Assembly: GCA_964221845.1 (NCBI GenBank)
Contig: CAXPZW010000010.1
Location: 1-26,894, forward strand
Source: CAXPZW01 sp964221845
Lineage (GTDB): Bacteria > Bacteroidota > Bacteroidia > Flavobacteriales_D > Sanyastnellaceae
Direction: 5' to 3'
DNA: 26,894 nucleotides
The notes under the pieces were generated by a model. That model did no database searches and was not told where the DNA came from. It saw only the letters and a program-made list of their open reading frames with translations. Of this stretch, positions 16,844-24,560 are shown one piece after another; positions within the stretch are counted from its first letter, which is position 1; every line of letters begins with the position of its first letter. Made by a program: the position numbers and the translations under genes.

Positions 16844-17554
16844 TCAGCCGATGTTGGTGAAGGCCGATTGTACATCATCGTCCTCCTCAATCTTATCGAG
16901 CATCTTTTCAATGTCCACCAATTGCTCTTCGGTGAACTCCACAGGGGAGGTGGGGATGCGTTGCAGGTTGGACTTGGTGCACTCAATGCCCATCTTTTCA
17001 AACGCTTCTTGCATGGCGCCAAACTGGGTGTAGTCGGCGTAGGCGTACATCGTGTTTTCGTTTTCGTCGAGTTCTTCCAGCCCGGCGTCGATCATCTCCA
17101 GCTCGAACATCTCAGGGTCGAAGTCTTCCGGCTTATCAAACTCGAACACCGCCTTGCGGTTGAACATGAATTCCAACGAGCCATTGGGCACCAATCCGCC
17201 ACCCGCTTTGTTGAAGTAGCTCTTGACATTGGCCACTGTGCGGGTGGTGTTGTCGGTGGCACATTCTACAAATACCAATACGCCGTGAGGTCCCTTGCCT
17301 TCGTAGTTGACTTCAGTGAAGTTGGTCGCGTCCTTGCCCGAAGCGCGCTTGATGGCGTTGAGGATGTTGTCCTTGGGCATGTTTTGCGCCTTCGCGTTTT
17401 GGATGGCGGTGCGCAGGGTGGCATTCATGTCCGGGTCGGGGCCTCCTTCTTTGGCGGCGATGGTAATGGCTTTGGCCAGTTTGGGGAAGATGCGAGACAT
17501 CTTGTCCCAGCGTTTTTCTTTGGCGGCCCGGCGGTATTCAAATGCGCGTCCCAT
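16844..17554 (-). CDS. yebC: YebC/PmpR/TACO1 family protein
   Basis: This is a 236-residue protein of normal family length. It opens with MGRAFEYRRAAKEKRW, the form found in Bacteroidota, instead of MAGHSKW. Family motifs follow: IAAKEGGPDPDMNATLR, NAKAQNMPKDNI, YEGKGPHGVLVFVECATDNTTRTVANVKSYF and GGGLVPNGSLEFMF. The three-domain fold has an acidic C-terminal region (IEEDDDVQSAF). Bacterial YebC was first annotated as a transcriptional regulator; some members are known to help translation of difficult sequences such as proline tracts, like mitochondrial TACO1. It is a stand-alone gene with a candidate promoter at 17588-17618 and a terminator at 16740-16769. Confidence 0.95.
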   Translation of the reverse strand: MGRAFEYRRAAKEKRWDKMSRIFPKLAKAITIAAKEGGPDPDMNATLRTAIQNAKAQNMPKDNILNAIKRASGKDATNFTEVNYEGKGPHGVLVFVECATDNTTRTVANVKSYFNKAGGGLVPNGSLEFMFNRKAVFEFDKPEDFDPEMFELEMIDAGLEELDENENTMYAYADYTQFGAMQEAFEKMGIECTKSNLQRIPTSPVEFTEEQLVDIEKMLDKIEEDDDVQSAFTNIG

Positions 17555-17880
17555 GTGGTTCTCTTGGCTTTTTAAGTTTGCGGTGAGCGAAGATAACGGA
17601 TTGCTGTAGACCGATCAATCTCTGCGTATTGGGCGTATTGGTGCCTGACAAAGGCTGAATTCACTGCATGAAGTCGCTTGTTTTGCATGTCTGTTGGCGC
17701 TGACCTGACTTGGTGTACACGCCCAGGCAATGACCACATTCCTGACAGGTGCAGCCGTTCGCCAAGCCCCCAAGTACCACCCCAACCATCCGGTCGGAGG
17801 CTAGGAATCATTTGCCACCAACGCACAGGTCAAAGGCATACCCCTTGTGGCGTACTATTCATCACACATTGCCATATGTG
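17555..17880. other. Intergenic region between DUF58 gene and yebC
   Basis: This 326-bp stretch holds the candidate yebC promoter at its left end. The rest shows no convincing gene, RNA or terminator. The minus ORF at 17572-17826 (84 codons, rich in Trp, Arg and Gly) has no recognisable domain and is not accepted. A small CACAT/ATGTG hairpin close to 17880 lacks a T-tract. Confidence 0.6.
17588..17618 (-). promoter_or_regulatory. Candidate yebC promoter (TTG-N20-TATCTTCG)
   Basis: On the minus strand, TATCTTCG (17588-17595) has one mismatch to TAnnTTTG. A TTG is placed 20 nt upstream (17616-17618). The element ends 33 nt before the yebC ATG. Confidence 0.4.
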
Positions 17881-18813
17881 CTAAAGCAAGCGCTGACGCT
17901 TGATCAAATACTGCAACAACACAGGATTCACGCCCTTGCGAATGTCGGCCTCCACCAGGTCGATCCGGTATTGGCCGCAGCGGATCTTGAGGTTTTCCTT
18001 GAATGCGCGCATCTGGGTGAGGTAGTGCTCGCGGATGTCAAGGGGGTTGACCTTGATTTCGTTGCCGCTTTCGAGGTCTACGAAGGTGTGTGGGCGGTTG
18101 TCGTAGTCGAACTCCAGTTCCTTTTCGCCATCCACCACGTGGAAGATGACCACCTCATGTTTGTTGTGACGCAGGTGTTGCAGGGCCTCAAACAACTCAT
18201 CGGCACGTTCGGAGTTGTCCATCATGTCTGAGAACAGCACCACCAAGGAACGTTTGGGAATGGACTCTGCAATCTCGTGCAAGGTCTCCACGGCAAACGT
18301 GCGCTTTTGCTCGGGCTCGGCCACGGTTTCCAACAGCTGCTCCAGCTCGTTGTAGAGGAAGGCGTGGTGGGAAGCCGAAGAACGTGCGCGGGTGTGCAGG
18401 TTCAGCGTATTGGCAAACAAGGACAAGCCCAGCGCATCCCGCTGACGGCGCAGCAACTCAATCAAACTCGCCGCAGCGTAAATCGAAAACTTGAGCTTGT
18501 TGAACTGGTCGCCTTCCACCGGCACTTTATCTGGGAAGTACATGGAGGAGGAGTGGTCAATCACCAACTGGCAACGCAGGTTGGTTTCTTCCTCATAGCG
18601 CTTGACAAAAAGCTTCTCGGTGCGTGCGTAGAGTTTCCAATCGATGTGTCGGGTAGACTCGCCTTTGTTGTACAGGCGGTGTTCGGCAAATTCCACGCTG
18701 AACCCGTGGAAGGGACTCTTGTGCATGCCGGTGATGAAGCCCTCTACAGCCTGTTTGGCCAGGAACTCCAAACGGCTCAATTGCCGCACATACTGCCGAT
18801 CGATGGATGCCAT
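17881..18813 (-). CDS. DUF58 domain protein (vWA-like)
   Basis: ATG 18813 (MASIDRQYVRQLSRLEFLAK) gives 310 residues; the frame stays open for 260 more codons upstream, but only as antisense of the neighbouring surface-protein gene. The DUF58 signature is clear: FAEHRLYNKGESTRHIDWK followed by LYART at about residues 42-64. A vWA-type metal-binding DxSxS follows in IDHSSSM (D86, S88, S90), and a second vWA element in LVVLFSDMMDN. There is no membrane segment, unlike longer DUF58 proteins. Family members usually sit beside a MoxR AAA+ ATPase and act with it as chaperone-like or regulatory partners; no moxR gene is visible here. It diverges from the FG-GAP gene across an 81-bp spacer in which I found no good TAnnTTTG element. 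Confidence 0.9.
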   Translation of the reverse strand: MASIDRQYVRQLSRLEFLAKQAVEGFITGMHKSPFHGFSVEFAEHRLYNKGESTRHIDWKLYARTEKLFVKRYEEETNLRCQLVIDHSSSMYFPDKVPVEGDQFNKLKFSIYAAASLIELLRRQRDALGLSLFANTLNLHTRARSSASHHAFLYNELEQLLETVAEPEQKRTFAVETLHEIAESIPKRSLVVLFSDMMDNSERADELFEALQHLRHNKHEVVIFHVVDGEKELEFDYDNRPHTFVDLESGNEIKVNPLDIREHYLTQMRAFKENLKIRCGQYRIDLVEADIRKGVNPVLLQYLIKRQRLL

Positions 18814-18894
18814 GGAAGCGAAAATACCGGTTCCCCCCGTGCATCCGATCGAAAAAGATGTAAAACCAAAACCCACATTTCCGATCTTAGAGGT

Positions 18895-21429
18895 ATGAAC
18901 CTTGACCGATTCTGCTTCTGGCTGTGCTGGCTGGCGGTGGTGCCCGCTTGCGCCCAATCGTACAACGCAGACCTCACGTGCAACACAGGCGCTGTGGCCA
19001 ATGGAAACTACTTTGGCGCAGGCACCTCCTTTGCCGATTTCAACGGCGACGGCTGGCCCGACATCACCTGTGCGACCTATACCGATCTGTTCATCTACCA
19101 AAACAACGAGGGGGTCTGTGAATTCGTCTCCTTGGAACTGGACCTGGATTTTGACGTGAAGCTCCCGGTTTGGGTGGATTTTGACAACGACGGCGACCGT
19201 GATCTGTTTGTCACCCAATACCAAGGCCCTGAAAAGCTGTTCGAAAACGACGGCGACTTCAACTTCACAGACATCTCTGAAGAGGCCGGCTTTGGCAACT
19301 ACCCCGGGCCTACCTTCGGCCAAAGCTGGGGCGATTACGACAAGGACGGCGACTTGGACCTCTATATCTGCCGCTACATCTTCTCCATCACCGATGAGCA
19401 AGAGGAATTTCAAACCGAATACGAGAATCGCCTGTACCGCAACAACGGGAACGGGACCTTTGAGGATGTGACCGCCACTGCGGGCGTCAGTGACGGTGTT
19501 TCCCTCAGCTTTCAGTCTGCGTGGATCGATTACAACAAAGACAGTTGGCCCGACCTCTACGTCATCAACGACATGGAACACCCCAATCGCCTTTACCACA
19601 ACAACGGAGACGGTACGTTCAGCGAGGTGGGTGAAGCAGCTGGCGCGGATGTGCCCTTGGCCGATGCCATGAGCGTGAGCGCTGGCGATTTCAACAACGA
19701 CGGCTACGAGGACTTATTCATGACCAACGTGGCCATCATGGACGCCGTACTGCTGGAGAACAACGGCGACGGCACCTTCACCGACATCGCTGTGGAAGCG
19801 GGTGTGGACCTCGACCAATACGGCTGGGGCGCCAACTGGGTGGACATCGACAACGACGGCTTCTTGGATTTGTACATCTGCGAATACTACTACGATGCTC
19901 CCGAACTGCCCAACATCATTATGATGAACAATGGTGACGGCACCTTCTCCAACACTTCAGCCGACATGTTGCAGTTCGACGTCAGTAATTCCTACTCGGT
20001 GTCTTCTGCCGATTGGAACCGCGACGGCGGCATCGATTTTCTGGTGAGCAACTTGGGACCTCAGGTGGCCGATTTGTGGCAAGCCGATCCGTTCCCATCC
20101 CGGTGGATTCAAATGAATCCCGTGGGCACCGTCTCGAACCGCGATGGCATTGGCGTGGAGATGGAAGTGTGGACCGGTGATTTGTACCAATACCGCTATT
20201 CCAAAATGGGCGAGAACTACCTCGGGCAGGACAGCGATTGGGAGCTCTTTGGCTTGGGCAGCACCGCCCAGGTGGACAGCATCCGTCTCACCTGGCCCAG
20301 CGGCATCGTGGACATGTGGTACGATTTGCCGTTGTTTCAATTCTTGACCTTGGAAGAGGGGACGGGCTTCGCGTATGACTTTACCGCTTCTGCAGAAGTG
20401 CTCTGTCCGGGCAGTTCAGTTACGTTGACCATTGAAACCGAAAACGACTTCACTTGGGTTGAATCCGGCAGTACAGGGGCATTGGAAGTGGATATGCCGG
20501 GCTGGTACCTCGCTGAATTTGAAGTGCCAGGTGGCACCTATGTGGATTCGATCCAAGTGATTGAATCTGTGCCCACCATGCCCGAATTTGCCTTGGACTT
20601 GCCGGTGTGCATTGGCGACACCGGAACCGCAACGCTGCTCAATCCCGAAGCATTCACAAACGTAGACTGGAATGGCGCAGACCCGGCGCAACTCACCGCT
20701 GGCGCCTATGCGGCGTTCTTGACTGACCTCAATGGGTGCATCAATGAATACTTTTTGACTGTTGACGCTCCGGACCCGCTGGTGTTGACGGCCAATGTGC
20801 AGGATCCGCTGTGCGCCGGAGAAGCCACGGGTAGCGTCACACTTGAGCTGACGGGAGGCACGCCGCCATACACCTACAACCAAGGAGCAGCCATGCTGGA
20901 CAGCCTGATGGCAGGCACCTATGAAATACTGGTGACAGACTCCAACGGCTGTGTACTGGAAGATGTGATTGAGGTGGGGGCTCCACCACTTTTGGTGCTC
21001 AACCTGGATTACACCTGTACCTCGTTTAGCATTGTACTCAACGCTACGGGCGAGGGCGGTACACCACCTCTGAGCTATACGTGGGAAGACGGCACCACGG
21101 GACAGGTTTACGTGGGCGACTTGGGCGAGAGCTATGAGGTCACCCTCGAAGACGCCAACGGCTGCATGCAAACGGCGGAAGCCTCATGCCCGGTGAACAT
21201 CGAAGAGCTGGAATTGGCGTGGACCCTGGTGCCCAACCCGGCGCGTGAACACTTCAAAGTACTCGGGCTTGGGGGGTGCGAAACCTTAGAAGTATTCACC
21301 ACTACTGGCGCGTTGCAAGCGCAAGCTCAGTTGTGCCCTGGCATGCAGGTGGATGTGTCCGATTGGCCGGCTGGCGTATACCAAGTCAAAGTGGGGATGC
21401 GCGCATTTGCCCTGACGGTGGTCCGCTAG
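18895..21429 (+). CDS. Large surface protein: FG-GAP/VCBS repeats, ASPIC/UnbV, SprB-like repeat, T9SS domain
   Basis: ATG 18895 starts the signal peptide (MNLDRFCFWLCWLAVVPACAQ), giving 844 residues; an upstream in-frame ATG at 18277 is antisense to the DUF58 gene and rejected. Residues of about 45-400 carry seven calcium-binding FG-GAP/VCBS-type loops: DFNGDGWPD, DFDNDGDRD, DYDKDGDLD, DYNKDSWPD, DFNNDGYED, DIDNDGFLD and DWNRDGGID. They would form an integrin-alpha-like propeller. An ASPIC/UnbV module follows (RDGIGVEMEVWTG, LGSTAQVDSIRLTWPSG). A Ser/Thr-rich Ig-like stretch comes next, then a SprB-type repeat (DPLCAGEATGSVTLELTGG with PPYTYN) and a diverged second copy. A T9SS sorting domain ends the chain (LVPNPAREHFKV, WPAGVYQVKV). 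Adhesion or binding at the cell surface is likely; the ligand is unknown. It ends on a CTAG shared with the convergent regulator gene. Confidence 0.9.
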   Translation: MNLDRFCFWLCWLAVVPACAQSYNADLTCNTGAVANGNYFGAGTSFADFNGDGWPDITCATYTDLFIYQNNEGVCEFVSLELDLDFDVKLPVWVDFDNDGDRDLFVTQYQGPEKLFENDGDFNFTDISEEAGFGNYPGPTFGQSWGDYDKDGDLDLYICRYIFSITDEQEEFQTEYENRLYRNNGNGTFEDVTATAGVSDGVSLSFQSAWIDYNKDSWPDLYVINDMEHPNRLYHNNGDGTFSEVGEAAGADVPLADAMSVSAGDFNNDGYEDLFMTNVAIMDAVLLENNGDGTFTDIAVEAGVDLDQYGWGANWVDIDNDGFLDLYICEYYYDAPELPNIIMMNNGDGTFSNTSADMLQFDVSNSYSVSSADWNRDGGIDFLVSNLGPQVADLWQADPFPSRWIQMNPVGTVSNRDGIGVEMEVWTGDLYQYRYSKMGENYLGQDSDWELFGLGSTAQVDSIRLTWPSGIVDMWYDLPLFQFLTLEEGTGFAYDFTASAEVLCPGSSVTLTIETENDFTWVESGSTGALEVDMPGWYLAEFEVPGGTYVDSIQVIESVPTMPEFALDLPVCIGDTGTATLLNPEAFTNVDWNGADPAQLTAGAYAAFLTDLNGCINEYFLTVDAPDPLVLTANVQDPLCAGEATGSVTLELTGGTPPYTYNQGAAMLDSLMAGTYEILVTDSNGCVLEDVIEVGAPPLLVLNLDYTCTSFSIVLNATGEGGTPPLSYTWEDGTTGQVYVGDLGESYEVTLEDANGCMQTAEASCPVNIEELELAWTLVPNPAREHFKVLGLGGCETLEVFTTTGALQAQAQLCPGMQVDVSDWPAGVYQVKVGMRAFALTVVR

Positions 21430-22142
21430 AACAAAAAGTCGTACCCCTTTTTCATCATCACCTCGTATTGGTCTCGGTTGAAGCAGTAGAGGCGTGCGCC
21501 CTTACGTTGGCCAAAGATAGTGCCGTCGGCTTCAAGATCTGTTTCTACCAGAACGTTGGTCTTGGCCAGTTTCTTCCGGAAGTTGCGTCGGTCAAACTGC
21601 TTGCCCAGGGCTTCTTCGTACAGGCGTTGAATCTGGTTCAGCGTGAACGGCTCTGGCAACAAGTTGAAGCCTACAGGGCGGCGCTTGATGCGGCGCTTGA
21701 GGCGCTCCTTGGCATAGGCCACAATGGCGTCGTGGTCAAAACTCAACCCTGGCACATCGCGCAAGGGGTACCACTTGAGGTCGTGCTGGGTGAATTTGTG
21801 CAGGTTGAAAAGGTCCTTGCGCACCAATGCGTAGTGGGCCACGTTGATCACGCGCCCACCTGGATGACGGCTTACGCCAGCAAAGGCCTGCAGTTGTTCG
21901 AGCACTTCGGGGCCGTGATCTCCAAACATTTGTTGGAACATGCGCAAAGCTGCTTCCATCACATCATTGTCGCTGGTGACATAGCGGCTGGGCAGCATCA
22001 GCTCGCCTTCCACAGGAGGGCGCTTCGCACGTGCCAGCAGCACTTGCAAGTTCTTGCCGTCAAATCCTATGAGCACCAAGCTGATGGCAATGGCGCACCG
22101 GTAATCGGGAGCATTTTGGGGGTATTGCAAGGCGGAATCCAT
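21426..22142 (-). CDS. Nudix-like winged-helix transcriptional regulator (NrtR/AraR-like) with degenerate Nudix box
   Basis: The 238-residue protein starts at ATG 22142. Residues 12-145 follow a Nudix fold (CAIAISLVLIGFDG, LQVLLARAKRPPVEGELMLP, HYALV). The stretch that should read GX5EX7REUXEEXGU is RYVTSDNDVMEAALRMFQQMFG at about 53-74. The RE and EE glutamates are replaced by RM and QQ, so pyrophosphohydrolase activity is unlikely. The C-terminal part from about residue 155 (LLPEPFTLNQIQRLYEEALG, DRRNFRKKLAKTNVL) is the winged helix of NrtR-type regulators. Relatives sense NAD-related metabolites or, in Bacteroidetes AraR, arabinose; the ligand here is unknown. A 25-bp palindrome at 22208-22232, 66 bp upstream of the start, could be its own operator. 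Confidence 0.85.
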   Translation of the reverse strand: MDSALQYPQNAPDYRCAIAISLVLIGFDGKNLQVLLARAKRPPVEGELMLPSRYVTSDNDVMEAALRMFQQMFGDHGPEVLEQLQAFAGVSRHPGGRVINVAHYALVRKDLFNLHKFTQHDLKWYPLRDVPGLSFDHDAIVAYAKERLKRRIKRRPVGFNLLPEPFTLNQIQRLYEEALGKQFDRRNFRKKLAKTNVLVETDLEADGTIFGQRKGARLYCFNRDQYEVMMKKGYDFLF

Positions 22143-22207
22143 ACAACGGCAGTTTAGGAAAGCACACGCTTCCCGTGATTCGATGTGGTCAATGTACGAA
22201 TTCCAAC

Positions 22208-22232
22208 CCTAAGTGTCTAATGAACACTTAGG
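22208..22232. promoter_or_regulatory. 25-bp palindrome: operator or 3' hairpin
   Basis: CCTAAGTGT (22208-22216) and ACACTTAGG (22224-22232) form a perfect 9-bp inverted repeat with a 7-nt spacer. It starts 1 bp after the stop codon of the haloperoxidase gene and lies 66 bp upstream of the Nudix-like regulator ATG. Neither strand has a T-tract, so a normal terminator is doubtful. An operator for the adjacent regulator or an mRNA-stabilising hairpin are both possible. Confidence 0.5.
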
Positions 22233-22233
22233 T

Positions 22234-24300
22234 CTATTCGCAGGTAGTGCCGAAATCACCAAGCACTGCCAGCAAGTCTTGCGAGCCGACCTCACCGTCA
22301 CCGTCAAAATCCTTGCAGTCAGAACCTGCGGGGAAAATGCAAGAGCCGTCATCGTCGTTGGCCTCGGGCACGTAGTTGGTGGCGATGTCGTAGGTACAGC
22401 CGCCCACCACCACAGCGTCACTGGGCAAGTGGTTGAGGGTGTCGTAGTAGCTGGTGGTTTGCTGCGCTACGCTCTTGCCAATTTCACGGCCTCGGATGTC
22501 GTCCATGGGCGGGTGAATGCCACCCCAAATGCGTGAGAGTGAACATTGGTCTGCAGCGTCTTGGTACGCGGCCCACTCCAGCGTCAAGGCCACACTCGGG
22601 CCGGACTCGAACGCCAAGAACGTGTCTTGAGGGATGGTGAAAGCGCCTTTGCCTCCAGGGAAGTAACGTGATCCGGTGATGTGGGTCAACACATCTGCTG
22701 CAGCACGTGAGTAGGTACTGTGCCCGCTTACGTATCCCGCGAACGGCGGGGTTACAAAGGTGGGACGTTGGTACGGCCACCACTCACAACCCACAGTCCA
22801 GCCCACGTTGGAAGTGCTGGAAGCTCCTTCGTTGGAGCCGAGCCACTGTTTTATCTTGATATCGCCTTCCACAGCGTCGCCTGAGGCGATCAAGGGGTCT
22901 CCCGCTTGAACAATTTCCACTGCTCCAGGAATCAAAGGAATGCCGTTCACGTCATAGTTGGCACCCAAGGGATCTGTGGACTGGCCGTTGCCCAACATAT
23001 AGCGGATGGCGGTAATGGGACGCACAAAGTCGTAGTAGCCTTTCACACTCCATGCGGCAATAGCGGCATCGTGCATGGTGCCACCGAGCAAGAGTTGCGC
23101 ATGGGCAATCCACAGCTCAGGGTCAAGGCCTTCAGCTCCCTTCCAGTTGTAGGTGAACTCAGGGGCGTCCATCACATCGTGCAGGATGGTGAACCAGTGC
23201 CCTGGAGGGGTTTCTGAATCTGGACCGTCGGCCCAGAACTCAGCCAGCACGCGTCCATAATCTCCACGTGGGACGATCTGGGGCGTGTAGGGTTCACCGG
23301 TTACCGGGTTGAGCATGTAGCCTGGGCTGAAGTCCCCGCCGTTGTCGTAATCGTACAGGTGGTCCGGGTTTTCGGGGTAGGTGTTGCCAATGTTGCCGAT
23401 GGACGCAGGAGAGATGTCGATCATCACACCATCGGCAGCATCCAGTTGGGCTTGCCAAGCGGCCACCATACCAAAGCCAGTTTGCCAGTTGTAGAGGTTG
23501 TCACTGGCTTCACCCAGGAGTACCGGTGGTCCGGGATCCAAGTAAACCGGGTAGATGCAGCCGTCCACCACATTGGTATTTGCTGCTGCAGGATCTAGCA
23601 CAAACGGCTCCACAAGTCCCCAGTTTGCACCAGCAAAAGCAGGCACATCCACGAAAATTTCGTTGCCGGATTGGTCGATGAAGCTGCCGTCGAACGCCAA
23701 TGGTTGCCAGCGGTTGACATCGTTGATGGCGGTGCCGCACGTCCACGGTTCGGTCATGTCCATGGGGTCGTTGACCGGGGTGTAGCACAGGTTTTCATAA
23801 TCGAAGATCTCGTTGGAGCCGTCGTGGCGGACGTCGTCCAGAATGTTCTCCGAGTATTGCTCGCCCCAAGCTACCCAAGGGTCGGATGAACCCGCTGCGT
23901 AGCTGACGCCCGTGCGGTTCAAGAACTCGTCGTTGACCAAGGTCAGAATGGCAATGTAGTTGGGCGATTGGTAGTAGCGGTTGTACACAAAGTTGCGCGT
24001 GAAGCCCGCCATGGCCAGTTCAAAGGTAACGCTGTCGGTCAAGTCTCCCGCAGGCAGGGGTGGGGTCCATACGGGATCTGCGGCGGGCGATTGCAAGCCA
24101 AAGTGCGCCTGGGTAATGGCGTATTGGCCCAGCGAGTGGTGGTACAGGTTACGTGCGTGCACGTTCGGACGCGCAAGGTCCAACCGGATGGTGTTCAGCA
24201 AACATTCGTTCCAAAAGCGGTTGGAGGGTTCCTGTGCCTCGCTGGAAAGGCAATTCAGTGCAAAGGTCAACAGCAGCAATGCGCGTGCGATGGGCTTCAT
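22234..24300 (-). CDS. Secreted vanadium haloperoxidase-type PAP2 protein
   Basis: ATG 24300 is chosen because it begins the signal peptide (MKPIARALLLLTFALNC); the 688-residue protein is long for a PAP2 enzyme but fits Bacteroidota haloperoxidase-like proteins. The vanadate/phosphate-binding signature is complete: K420-x6-R427-P428 in VKGYYDFVRP, S525-G526-H527 in VSGHSTYSR, and R590/H596 in SRIWGGIHPPMD. The last matches SRx5Hx3D exactly. A Val replaces the Pro of PSGH. The C-terminus adds a Cys-bounded acidic loop (GCTYDIATNYVPEANDDDGS, then C) and an EF-hand or dockerin-like segment (DFDGDGEVGSQD). Similar tails occur on exported Flavobacteriales proteins. Motifs cannot distinguish bromo-, iodo- or chloroperoxidase from phosphatase. 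TATATATG about 20 nt before the start is a weak promoter candidate. Confidence 0.88.
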   Translation of the reverse strand: MKPIARALLLLTFALNCLSSEAQEPSNRFWNECLLNTIRLDLARPNVHARNLYHHSLGQYAITQAHFGLQSPAADPVWTPPLPAGDLTDSVTFELAMAGFTRNFVYNRYYQSPNYIAILTLVNDEFLNRTGVSYAAGSSDPWVAWGEQYSENILDDVRHDGSNEIFDYENLCYTPVNDPMDMTEPWTCGTAINDVNRWQPLAFDGSFIDQSGNEIFVDVPAFAGANWGLVEPFVLDPAAANTNVVDGCIYPVYLDPGPPVLLGEASDNLYNWQTGFGMVAAWQAQLDAADGVMIDISPASIGNIGNTYPENPDHLYDYDNGGDFSPGYMLNPVTGEPYTPQIVPRGDYGRVLAEFWADGPDSETPPGHWFTILHDVMDAPEFTYNWKGAEGLDPELWIAHAQLLLGGTMHDAAIAAWSVKGYYDFVRPITAIRYMLGNGQSTDPLGANYDVNGIPLIPGAVEIVQAGDPLIASGDAVEGDIKIKQWLGSNEGASSTSNVGWTVGCEWWPYQRPTFVTPPFAGYVSGHSTYSRAAADVLTHITGSRYFPGGKGAFTIPQDTFLAFESGPSVALTLEWAAYQDAADQCSLSRIWGGIHPPMDDIRGREIGKSVAQQTTSYYDTLNHLPSDAVVVGGCTYDIATNYVPEANDDDGSCIFPAGSDCKDFDGDGEVGSQDLLAVLGDFGTTCE

Positions 24301-24560
24301 GGCAAAAACTTTAATCATCATATATACACCAATGGCGCGTTCAAGGTTCTGCAAAGGTTCATTTTCTTGCGGTGTTTGGAGATGACCTTGCGGTTAATCT
24401 GTTGAGCGGCTGGGGTGCAAGGCGTGTGCTTCCAACCAGGAGAGCCCCGAAGAAGAAGGACAGCTTCACAGGACAGCACAGTTGCCAAAGCTGCTTGAAG
24501 ATGGGGTAAGTGCTGGGTGGAAGGTGCGCAAAATCCCAGTAACCCCCAAGGAGAACAAAA

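Noticed and set aside
17572..17826. 84-codon minus-strand ORF between yebC and the DUF58 gene
   Set aside because: It overlaps the yebC promoter region, has unusual composition rich in Trp, Arg and Gly, and shows no domain.
17887..17902. CAAGCG/CGCTTG hairpin at the end of the DUF58 gene
   Set aside because: It lies inside the coding sequence and has no T-tract on the minus strand, so it is not a credible terminator.
18277..18894. Upstream extension of the FG-GAP gene
   Set aside because: It is the antisense of the DUF58 gene. The signal peptide begins at ATG 18895.
18814..19599. Upstream extension of the DUF58 gene
   Set aside because: It is antisense to the FG-GAP gene and lacks DUF58 similarity. 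MASIDRQ at 18813 is the natural start.
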